Below the pieces are notes generated by a model. The model saw only the letters and a program-made list of their open reading frames with translations. It did not search any database and was not told the DNA's origin. Positions 10,933-18,442 of a stretch of 32,262 bases of DNA are shown one piece after another (position 1 is the stretch's first letter; each line of letters opens with the position of its first letter). The DNA lies in NCBI GenBank assembly GCA_028717305.1, contig JAQUOC010000003.1, positions 1 through 32,262 of the forward strand, written 5' to 3'. The DNA is from Dehalococcoidales bacterium. GTDB lineage: Bacteria > Chloroflexota > Dehalococcoidia > Dehalococcoidales > UBA5760. The position numbers and the translations under genes were made by a program.

Positions 10933-12141
10933 ATGATAAAGACAATCGCAGAGATAAACGACAAGATAAGAGATGGTAAGGCGGTAGTGGTTACCGCTGA
11001 AGAGATAATCGATATCGTTAAGGAGAAGGGTACCAGAAAGGCAGCGGAGGAGGTAGATGTGGTTACTACCGGGACCTTCGGTCCGATGTGTTCCTCCGGA
11101 GCCTTCATTAATATCGGGCACTCTAAACCGAGGATAAAGCTGGGCGGCGGGCGGACCTACCTTAACGAGGTTCCGGCTTATACCGGGTTGGCTGCGGCAG
11201 ACCTTTATATCGGGGCTAACGCTATTCCTGATGACGACCCCAGGAACAGGTCCTATCCCGGTGATTTCAACTACGGCGGCGGGCATGTCATCGAAGAACT
11301 GGTAGCCGGTAAGGACATCAAACTGATAGCCACCGCCTACGGTACGGACTGCTACCCCCGGAAAAAGCTGGAGACCTGGATCAACATCAAGGACCTTAAC
11401 GAAGTCGTACTGTTCAATATCCGCAACGCCTACCAGAACTATAATGTGGCGGTTAACCTCTCGGACAAAACTATTTATACCTATATGGGGGTTCTGAAAC
11501 CCAACCTGGCTAACGCTAACTTTTGCAGTGCCGGACAGCTCTCCCCGCTGCTCAACGACCCGTACTACAAAACCATCGGCATCGGTACCAGGATATTCTT
11601 GGGTGGAGGCACCGGCTTTATCGCCTGGCAGGGCACCCAGCACAACCCCAATGTACTCCGCTCGGACAATGGAACTCCGAGAAGAGGGGCCGGCGCCCTG
11701 GCTGTGATCGGCGATCTGAAGCAGATGAATCCGCGCTGGCTGGTCGGGACAAGCATGATGGGGTACGGCTGTAACTTAACGGTGGGGATAGGAGTGCCCA
11801 TCCCGATACTCTCCGAGGAAATCCTGCGCTACACGGCAGTGAGTGATGAGGAAATCTTCGCCCCTGTAGTGGACTACTCAGAGGCATACCCAAACCTGAA
11901 GCCGGACATCCTGGCCGAGGTCAGTTACGCCCAGCTAAAAAGCGGCACGATAGTAATCCGGGGAAAGAAGGTACCGACCGCCTCGCTGTCCAGCTACTCG
12001 AGAGCGGTAGAGATCGCCGATACCCTCAAGGAATGGATACTGAAGAGGGATTTCCTGCTGACCGAACCGGTAGCACCCTTGCCAGGGGTCGGCTCGGATG
12101 TGAACTGCAAGCCGCTTCCAGAACGTCCGATAATAGAATAA
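10933..12141 (+). CDS. Homocysteine biosynthesis protein (COG1900/DUF39 family; L-aspartate semialdehyde sulfurtransferase catalytic subunit-like)
   Basis: 402 aa. 'FGPMCSSGAFINIGHSKPRIKLGGGRTYLNEVPAYTGLAAADLYIGA' and 'FLGGGTGFIAWQGTQHNP' are typical of the family. Confidence 0.9.
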   Translation: MIKTIAEINDKIRDGKAVVVTAEEIIDIVKEKGTRKAAEEVDVVTTGTFGPMCSSGAFINIGHSKPRIKLGGGRTYLNEVPAYTGLAAADLYIGANAIPDDDPRNRSYPGDFNYGGGHVIEELVAGKDIKLIATAYGTDCYPRKKLETWINIKDLNEVVLFNIRNAYQNYNVAVNLSDKTIYTYMGVLKPNLANANFCSAGQLSPLLNDPYYKTIGIGTRIFLGGGTGFIAWQGTQHNPNVLRSDNGTPRRGAGALAVIGDLKQMNPRWLVGTSMMGYGCNLTVGIGVPIPILSEEILRYTAVSDEEIFAPVVDYSEAYPNLKPDILAEVSYAQLKSGTIVIRGKKVPTASLSSYSRAVEIADTLKEWILKRDFLLTEPVAPLPGVGSDVNCKPLPERPIIE

Positions 12142-12208
12142 CGGCTGCGGTCACCGGAGACACGGAGGTTAATTTTTGTGCTGAGTTATGTTAAAATAGG
12201 GACTGTGT

Positions 12209-12284
12209 AGGAGTGTAGCTCAGTTGGGAGAGCAGCGGTCTCCAAAACCGCCGGTCGGGGGTTCGAGTCCTCCCACTCCTGCCA
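12209..12284 (+). tRNA. tRNA-Trp (anticodon CCA), 3' CCA encoded
   Basis: Acceptor AGGAGTG/CACTCCT; anticodon stem-loop GCGGT-CTCCAAA-ACCGC; T-arm GGGGGTTCGAGTCCTCC. Confidence 0.95.
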
Positions 12285-12291
12285 GATTTGG

Positions 12292-12378
12292 GCCGAGGTG
12301 GCGGAATTGGCAGACGCGCTAGCTTGAGGGGCTAGTGAGCGCAAGCTCGTGGGAGTTCAAATCTCCCCCTTGGCACCA
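12292..12378 (+). tRNA. tRNA-Leu (anticodon GAG), 3' CCA encoded, long variable arm
   Basis: Acceptor GCCGAGG/CCTTGGC (one G-T wobble); anticodon loop TTGAGGG; variable arm GTGAGCGCAAGCTCGT. Confidence 0.95.
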
Positions 12379-12442
12379 GGAACCCGGCTCAGCCTACCGG
12401 GAAAAAGAGAAGGGGGAAAGGGCTCCGGTACATTTTTAATAT

Positions 12443-12517
12443 GCGGAAGTAGTTCAGCGGTAGAATGCTTCCTTGCCAAGGAAGAGGTCGCGAGTTCGAA
12501 TCTCGTCTTCCGCTCCA
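12443..12517 (+). tRNA. tRNA-Gly (anticodon GCC), 3' CCA encoded
   Basis: Acceptor GCGGAAG/CTTCCGC; anticodon stem-loop CTTCC-TTGCCAA-GGAAG; T-loop GTTCGAATC. Confidence 0.95.
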
Positions 12518-12534
12518 ATAGAATAGAGCTGTGG

Positions 12535-12607
12535 GGCGACGTAGCCAAGAGGATAAGGCGGCGGTCTGCAAAACCGCTATTCACCGGTTCGAATCCGGTC
12601 GTCGCCT
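12535..12607 (+). tRNA. tRNA-Cys (anticodon GCA), CCA not encoded (CTA follows)
   Basis: Acceptor GGCGACG/CGTCGCC; anticodon stem-loop GCGGT-CTGCAAA-ACCGC; T-arm CCGGTTCGAATCCGG. Confidence 0.95.
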
Positions 12608-12617
12608 CTAAATTTTT

Positions 12618-12636
12618 GCCGGAGTGGCGGAATCGG
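12618..12636 (+). pseudogene. Truncated tRNA-Leu-like 5' fragment
   Basis: GCCGGAGTGGCGGAATCGG matches the 5' acceptor and D-arm start of class II tRNA-Leu (compare GCCGAGGTGGCGGAATTGG at 12292). It then diverges, with no D-loop completion, anticodon arm or T-arm. Confidence 0.6.
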
Positions 12637-12809
12637 GTTGCAGTGAAAATATTATTGATAGAATCGACCATTTGCTGTGAGAACGGATGTATCAAATTGT
12701 TTAACAGGAAGCGGAGAGACGGAGTTGCTCGACACTGACATATTTACCGCATGTCCGGGTGTTCAATGATACTCCGGTGAAGACCTGGCACTTCAAGGCG
12801 ATTGGCGAT

Positions 12810-13586
12810 TTATGATCTTCTAAACTTTATTATCTCCGCCAAGATGCTAACCGCAATCTCTTCTGGGGTTTTGGCGTTGATTTCCAGCCCGATAGGAGCA
12901 TGAACCCTGTCCAGTTGTTTCTGGGATATTCCCTTGGCCAGCAAGTTTGCGAATAAGGCCTTATTCTTGGTCTTACTGCCCAGCATACCGATATATCCCG
13001 CTGATGTGGTTAAGGCTTGCTCCAGCACTACCTCGTCATACTTGTGCTCCCGGGTAATAACGATGATAATGCCTGTTTTCGTTATATTTAATTTAGGGAA
13101 AACCTTATCGAAGCCTTCGATGAATATGGCATCCGCCTCCGGGAAACGCTGCGGATTAGCGAACTCCTCGCGGTCATCAATCACTGCAATTCGGAAGTTT
13201 AAGAGCTTGCCGATTTTAGCCACTGGGAGCGACATATGGCCACCACCGAAGAGATAAAGTATGGGTGAAGACGCCACAGGTTCAATAAAGACCTCCAGAT
13301 TACCGCCGCAAATCATCCCCATCCCTTTACCTTCCTCTTCAGTCAGGCTAAGTTGAAACCGATCCGGTTTACCCTTCCTCATGACCTGAGCAGCCAGCTC
13401 GCATACCCTAGCCTCCAGACCACCACCGCCGATGGAACCAACAATACTCCCATCAGCCTTCAACAGCATCTTGGTGCCTTCCTCACGCGGCGTAGAACCT
13501 GAAGTTGAGACAATCGTAATCAGCGCCGCCTCTTCCCCATCCTCCATGGTTTTAACCATCTCTTTGTAAATATCCGTATCCGTCAT
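12810..13586 (-). CDS. xdhC: XdhC/CoxF family molybdenum hydroxylase maturation protein
   Basis: 258 aa. 'ALITIVSTSGSTPREEGTKMLLKADGSIVGSIGGGGLEA'; C-terminal Rossmann 'YLFGGGHMSLPVAKI', 'YIGMLGSKTKN'. Confidence 0.92.
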   Translation of the reverse strand: MTDTDIYKEMVKTMEDGEEAALITIVSTSGSTPREEGTKMLLKADGSIVGSIGGGGLEARVCELAAQVMRKGKPDRFQLSLTEEEGKGMGMICGGNLEVFIEPVASSPILYLFGGGHMSLPVAKIGKLLNFRIAVIDDREEFANPQRFPEADAIFIEGFDKVFPKLNITKTGIIIVITREHKYDEVVLEQALTTSAGYIGMLGSKTKNKALFANLLAKGISQKQLDRVHAPIGLEINAKTPEEIAVSILAEIIKFRRS

Positions 13587-13588
13587 CC

Positions 13589-14365
13589 CTACCCCCCTTC
13601 TGATATGATCTCTACCACTGGCTCTGCCAAACAGACCTGCCCCAGTAAGACATGCCTAATACCGGGGTGCCCCACCGCTAGAATCTCCCGCGCCAGTTCC
13701 CGCCCCTGCGACAACCCGCCGTCTCGGTCTACTTTATTGATAAAGGGGACAATCCGGGCATTTTCCGGACTTCCTTTGGTTATCCCTTGCCGGTGGGTTA
13801 CGAGTGTGGCAATAGCCGTATTCGACAGTGCTGCACCAAGCGGCAGTCCCAGTAGTCTGGCAGCAATGCCGGCTCTAAAGACCTCCTTCTCATTCAAAGA
13901 ACTACCTACCGCATCAACACCCACCACAGCAACGACCAGAGAGGTTCTATCCGGAATTACCGGCTCAGCATCATTCGGTGCCTTAAGTGGACGCCGGGCT
14001 GCCCCGTCTGCCTCCACAATAACATGAGACACCGTCTTTATCCCAATCAGCTTTTCTACCAGCCCCGGACGAATACCAGCCAGCTTCCCCGAAGCAAGCC
14101 GCTCCGAAGCCAGGGTAACATGGCAGCAATAGGATACACTCCGAAGGAACCGGCTTAGTAGCTCTGTTTCATCTTTTTCCACGATGACCAGCGGTGATTC
14201 GGTCAATAACGGCTCAAATATTTTGGTTGTGGTCGTGGTAACAACACAGCCACCAGCCAGAGCCAACTCCTCAGCCAGGGCAAACATGATACTTGTTTTA
14301 CCCCCACCCCCCACCAGGCTGATCACCTCACCGGGTCTTATCTGCAAAGCTTCTTCTAGTTTCAC
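13589..14365 (-). CDS. yqeC: Selenium-dependent hydroxylase accessory protein YqeC (putative)
   Basis: 258 aa. P-loop 'ISLVGGGGKTSIMFALAEEL', 'VVTTTTTKIF', 'VIVEADGAARRPLKAPNDAEPVIP'. Confidence 0.9.
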   Translation of the reverse strand: MKLEEALQIRPGEVISLVGGGGKTSIMFALAEELALAGGCVVTTTTTKIFEPLLTESPLVIVEKDETELLSRFLRSVSYCCHVTLASERLASGKLAGIRPGLVEKLIGIKTVSHVIVEADGAARRPLKAPNDAEPVIPDRTSLVVAVVGVDAVGSSLNEKEVFRAGIAARLLGLPLGAALSNTAIATLVTHRQGITKGSPENARIVPFINKVDRDGGLSQGRELAREILAVGHPGIRHVLLGQVCLAEPVVEIISEGG

Positions 14366-14367
14366 GG

Positions 14368-15168
14368 CTAAACGTTAAATCGCCTCAATATTGCTTCAAG
14401 TACACCACCGGATATCGCCCGTATCCGGGCCCGGATGCAATAACAGATGTCCTCACCCGCCACAGGATCGATTTCAAGCAGTTTGGTCCCCACTTCTACC
14501 GGGACTCCGTCCCGAATGAGGGCCCGGATGACGCCCCCGAGCGGGGCTTTAATCTCCTGCTCCCCAACCGAGCCGACTAACTCACCGGACGAGACCGTGT
14601 CACCCATCTCCTTCACCGCCCGGAACAGACCGCTCACGTTTGAGTGTATCACCCGCTCCGAGGTCAGTCCACCCACGGCAATCGGGATACCGGTATTCGA
14701 CTCCGCCTCTCCATCAAGGATTACCCGGCCCAGCTGCTCCGTATTGTTAGTCTCCACAACCATGTGCACGTCGCGACCCACCCTGAAACCGGGGCCCAGC
14801 CCGATAACCAGAGGGGCGTCGCTTATCTTCGTCCCCAGGTTCTTCTTAGCCATGACAGCATCAACAAACACGTCGGGATTAAGGGCATCCTTTATCTTAG
14901 CATCAGGATCAACAATAACCGGTATCCGGTTACCTGACCATGCCCTATGTATCCCAGACAATGAATTTACCAGTACGCCAGTCACGTCCTCGATTTCTTT
15001 TTCGTTGTCATACACCGCTTCGGAGAAGGTAACCCCCCGACTCACCGCCTGGGGATGGGGTATCTCCATTAAACAGACCCGGAGATGAGCCTGGAATAGA
15101 CGGTGCGCTACACCGCTGGCCACCTCGCCTCCACCCTTGATCAGTACCACCAATTTGTTAAGGTTCAT
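14368..15168 (-). CDS. yqeB: EF2563/YqeB family selenium-dependent molybdenum hydroxylase system protein
   Basis: 266 aa. 'VVLIKGGGEVASGVAHRLFQAHLRVCLMEIPHPQAVSRGVTFSEAVYD', 'VIGLGPGF', 'ISGGVLEAILRRF'. Confidence 0.9.
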   Translation of the reverse strand: MNLNKLVVLIKGGGEVASGVAHRLFQAHLRVCLMEIPHPQAVSRGVTFSEAVYDNEKEIEDVTGVLVNSLSGIHRAWSGNRIPVIVDPDAKIKDALNPDVFVDAVMAKKNLGTKISDAPLVIGLGPGFRVGRDVHMVVETNNTEQLGRVILDGEAESNTGIPIAVGGLTSERVIHSNVSGLFRAVKEMGDTVSSGELVGSVGEQEIKAPLGGVIRALIRDGVPVEVGTKLLEIDPVAGEDICYCIRARIRAISGGVLEAILRRFNV

Positions 15169-15890
15169 CTCTGCCTTTCCTTTACCATATTAACCAGCCT
15201 CACTCCCCTCACCTGCCGGAAGATGGCACCCTCGCTGATGGAACGGATAACCGACTCCGGTTCATCGACTATCGCCCCGCTAATGACGTCCACTCCCCAG
15301 TCGAAAAGGAGCGGGGACAACGGGCTGGTCGGCCCTACCAGTATGATGAAACTATCCTGGCTCAACGCAAGCAACCTTTCCAGGGTGTGATTTATGAATG
15401 ATGTCCCGGTAATGGCAACCACGTCAGCCTGAGGAAGAAACTTGTCTGCCGCCGCGGCAGGAAAGTCATCGTCCCGGGGCCTTTGCTCAAGGACCCAGAG
15501 TTCCCTGGCAACGTCTTTTAATTTCGGAACCCAGGGGAAGTGGCCCACCACAGCAATATTCTTCCCCTGCCCTCTTGCCATCAGCATATCCAGAGCATTT
15601 TCCGTAACGCACCTGGCTTCGTCAACATCGATCAGCGAGTTAACAGCCGCCATACCGATCGACGCCTCAAGGAGATTATCTGATTGAGCATACCGTGCAA
15701 TCTCCAGAGCCGGTTTACCACGCAGTGCTCCTGCCTCCCGTACCATGCCATGATGGGGATGGTCACCGCGGAAGGTGGAGGAAAGCCCGCAGTTTTTGCT
15801 GACGACCGCCGTCCAGAAGGCGCACGAGTAGACCTCACGAATCATGCTGTTACCCTTCAGTGTAGCGATTAAATCATCCAACAGCTTCAT
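15165..15890 (-). CDS. DUF364 (PF04016) protein, putative heavy-metal chelation family
   Basis: 241 aa. 'GMAAVNSLIDVD', 'IAVVGHFPWVPKLKD', 'DVVAITGTSFINHTLERLLAL', 'ILVGPTSPLSPLLFDWGVDVISGAIVDEPE'. ATGA overlap with yqeB. Confidence 0.85.
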   Translation of the reverse strand: MKLLDDLIATLKGNSMIREVYSCAFWTAVVSKNCGLSSTFRGDHPHHGMVREAGALRGKPALEIARYAQSDNLLEASIGMAAVNSLIDVDEARCVTENALDMLMARGQGKNIAVVGHFPWVPKLKDVARELWVLEQRPRDDDFPAAAADKFLPQADVVAITGTSFINHTLERLLALSQDSFIILVGPTSPLSPLLFDWGVDVISGAIVDEPESVIRSISEGAIFRQVRGVRLVNMVKERQR

Positions 15891-15899
15891 TCTGACCTC

Positions 15900-16637
15900 C
15901 TAATGTCCACAACGGCAGAATCTCTTCAATCCCAGCAGCTCCGCCGTTCCGGAGATAGTGGTGCCGTAGAAGATAGCCTCTTTACCTTCTACCATCTTCA
16001 GCATCGGCTCAATAGTGCCGTTCACTATCGTGGTACCGGTTACCAAGGCAATATCACACCAGTTAAGATTCTCTTCTGTTTTCTCCGGACCACAAACGAT
16101 GACCCCAAACTTCTCAGCACCGATATTTTTTTCATCCAGGTCCGTCACCATTATCTCGAATTTCGATGACAAGGCCTCAATCATTCGTGGCTGAAAGCCG
16201 ATAAACGCGACTCGGGGGTGTCCGTAGGTTTGCTCGATATAATCCGCAAGCTCATTAGCACACTGCCGGGGTTCTTCATCCCGGCAGTGAACCGTTCCGG
16301 CCGTCTTCCTCAGATACCGCATTACCGCATTAAGGCTGGCAATGAAGACAGCCCGCTGGAAATTATCACTGAGTGCCATCGAGGCGACATCCAAAAGACA
16401 CCCGTTATAGTTATCATACATATCGGTAAATGCCTGCCCATAGCAGCTCTGGAACTCGGCCTGCATCAGACGCTCACGCCCCACTATCAACGGGTAATCG
16501 CGATCCTTAGGTCTGCCGATAGCTTCCTCAGCAGACAGTGGAGCAGCCCTGATGATAATCTCATCCGACTCGAGGTTGTTCTCCTTGATGCTGGCAATGA
16601 ATTTCTCCCTGAGAGAGTCATAAATGTTTGGCTTCAT
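15900..16637 (-). CDS. Second, divergent DUF364-like protein (DUF4213-like N-terminal region)
   Basis: 245 aa. 'FIASLNAVMRYL', 'VAFIGFQPRMIEAL', 'DIALVTGTTIVNGTIEPML'; Cys-rich tail 'FCRCGH'. Confidence 0.75.
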   Translation of the reverse strand: MKPNIYDSLREKFIASIKENNLESDEIIIRAAPLSAEEAIGRPKDRDYPLIVGRERLMQAEFQSCYGQAFTDMYDNYNGCLLDVASMALSDNFQRAVFIASLNAVMRYLRKTAGTVHCRDEEPRQCANELADYIEQTYGHPRVAFIGFQPRMIEALSSKFEIMVTDLDEKNIGAEKFGVIVCGPEKTEENLNWCDIALVTGTTIVNGTIEPMLKMVEGKEAIFYGTTISGTAELLGLKRFCRCGH

Positions 16638-17679
16638 GAACCTTTATCCTTCTCAGTTTTAGTATTAGGTAGACATTCTTACCCACAGCTAAATCCATGT
16701 CTTCAAATATATGGTGGGGCAACTCGGCCACCAGCTTATTGTCACCCGCTGCTACTTCTAAACGCACCATCTCCCTGGTATCTTCGATAGAAGTGACAAG
16801 CCCCGTAAAACGGTTCACCCCCGGGCCAGGTGGTAAGGTATCGGAGATATATATATCTCTGGGGAAAAGAGCAATTCGTTTAACGGAGTTGCCATCGTGT
16901 GGCACAATAACCGGCAGGCCACCACAACCAACCTCAACAACCCCGTTGCCCAGGTTATGGCAATAGGCACAGTCCAAAATATTCGGCATGCCAACGAAAT
17001 CGGAGACAATCTTGCTGGCAGGATAGAAAAATACCTCCTCCGGCCGACCTAATTGCTCAATATGACCCTTATCAATAACCACAATCCGGTCGGCCATTTC
17101 CTCGGCCTCGGTCAGATCATGAGTAACATACATTGTAGTAATCCCGAGTTTACGCTGAATCCGCCGGAGCTCAACCCTGAGGTATTTTGACGTCTGTGTA
17201 TCAAGCCCACCCAGCGGCTCATCGAGAAGCAGTACCCGGGGTGACGGTGCCATTGCCCGAGCCAGAGCCACCCTCTGCTTTTCACCACCACTTAAGCCTG
17301 CCGGGTAACGGGAGGCAAGATGGGGTATCCTCATCATATCCATGAGTTCGTTTACCCGGTCAGCAACCTCACACCCGTTATAATGCTTTGATGCCTTCAG
17401 ACCATAGGCTATGTTATCGACAACGGTAAGATGGGGAAACAAGCTTAGATCCTGAGACACGTAGCCGATGCCCCTTTTATTAGCCGGAACCCTGTCTATC
17501 GGCATGCCGTCGAGGAGCACCGAGCCATTGTAATCAACAAAACCGGCCACAATATTCAGCAGTGTGGTTTTTCCAGCACCATTATGACCCAGCAGTACCA
17601 GCAGATCTTTGTCGGGAACTGTAAAATTTACATTACTACAGACGTATTTACAAATGTTACGGAATTCGATAGACGGCAT
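16618..17679 (-). CDS. ABC transporter ATP-binding protein with C-terminal TOBE/MOP-like domain
   Basis: 353 aa. Walker A 'LLGHNGAGKTTLLN', signature 'LSGGEKQRVALARAM', Walker B 'VLLLDEPLGGLD'; C-terminal 'NRFTGLVTSIEDTREMVRLEVAAGDNKLVAELP' resembles a TOBE domain. Confidence 0.9.
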   Translation of the reverse strand: MPSIEFRNICKYVCSNVNFTVPDKDLLVLLGHNGAGKTTLLNIVAGFVDYNGSVLLDGMPIDRVPANKRGIGYVSQDLSLFPHLTVVDNIAYGLKASKHYNGCEVADRVNELMDMMRIPHLASRYPAGLSGGEKQRVALARAMAPSPRVLLLDEPLGGLDTQTSKYLRVELRRIQRKLGITTMYVTHDLTEAEEMADRIVVIDKGHIEQLGRPEEVFFYPASKIVSDFVGMPNILDCAYCHNLGNGVVEVGCGGLPVIVPHDGNSVKRIALFPRDIYISDTLPPGPGVNRFTGLVTSIEDTREMVRLEVAAGDNKLVAELPHHIFEDMDLAVGKNVYLILKLRRIKVHEAKHL

Positions 17680-17680
17680 A

Positions 17681-18442
17681 TTATTTCCACTGTCTGGTTA
17701 ATCTCATTTCTATATAGGCGAAGAACTTCTCAAAGGATAAGCACATCACAGCCAATACTATCAAACAAACGATAATAATATCTATACGAATCAGGCTCTC
17801 GGCTTTCATCATTAAAGCGCCGATACCGGTGGGTATGGCTACCATCTCAGCAGCGATTATTACTCTCCAGGCCATCCCGGCCTCAAGCCTCAACCCAGTG
17901 AAGATGTTGGGAATGGCGAGGGGGATGACCACCGTAGTCAGAATCCGCCGGTCCGACGCTCCCAGTGCCCGCGCCGTCTTCACGTAACCCTGGTTTACAT
18001 TCTTGACCCCGGTGATTGTATTATACATGACAGGGAAGAAACTGCAAATGAATATGATAGTGATGGGCAGAGCCTCGTTGATACCAAGCCATAGCATCAA
18101 GAGCGGCAACCAACCGAGGGCAGGTATAGGATAGAACAGACTGAATATTGGATTAAGTGCCTTATTGGCGATCTCCTTCCAGCCCATCAGGATACCCATG
18201 GCAATACCGGCGATAGACCCTGCAGAAAGACCGATAAGCACCCGGCTTAGACTGCTCAGGAAATTTCTCCCCAGCACTCCATTAACGACAAGGTGATAGA
18301 ACTCTGTCACCACTGCCGAGAAAGGCGGAAATAGGAACTGGCCCGGAGCCAGATTAAACCGGGCAACCAGTTCCCATACTACCAGGAATACAATTACGGG
18401 GAGTATTCCCCAGCCTGGTTTAATCCAGCTCAGTCTATTCAT
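17681..18442 (-). CDS. ABC transporter permease, NitT/TauT (SsuC/TauC) type
   Basis: 253 aa. 'RVLIGLSAGSIAGIAMGILMGW' and 'TARALGASDRRILTTVVIPLAIPNIFTGLRLEAGMAWRVIIAAEMVA' (EAA-type motif). Confidence 0.92.
   Translation of the reverse strand: MNRLSWIKPGWGILPVIVFLVVWELVARFNLAPGQFLFPPFSAVVTEFYHLVVNGVLGRNFLSSLSRVLIGLSAGSIAGIAMGILMGWKEIANKALNPIFSLFYPIPALGWLPLLMLWLGINEALPITIIFICSFFPVMYNTITGVKNVNQGYVKTARALGASDRRILTTVVIPLAIPNIFTGLRLEAGMAWRVIIAAEMVAIPTGIGALMMKAESLIRIDIIIVCLIVLAVMCLSFEKFFAYIEMRLTRQWK

Noticed and set aside
10873-11643. 256 aa - strand ORF antisense to the COG1900 gene
   Set aside because: Opposite a conserved gene; sequence mirrors it and has no domain signature.
12349-12738. ORFs on both strands across the tRNA cluster (129 aa +, 112 aa -, 60 aa -)
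   Set aside because: They cover clear tRNA genes. The minus-strand peptide 'SGRRDSNSRPLPWQGSILPLNY' is the well-known spurious translation of tRNA sequence.
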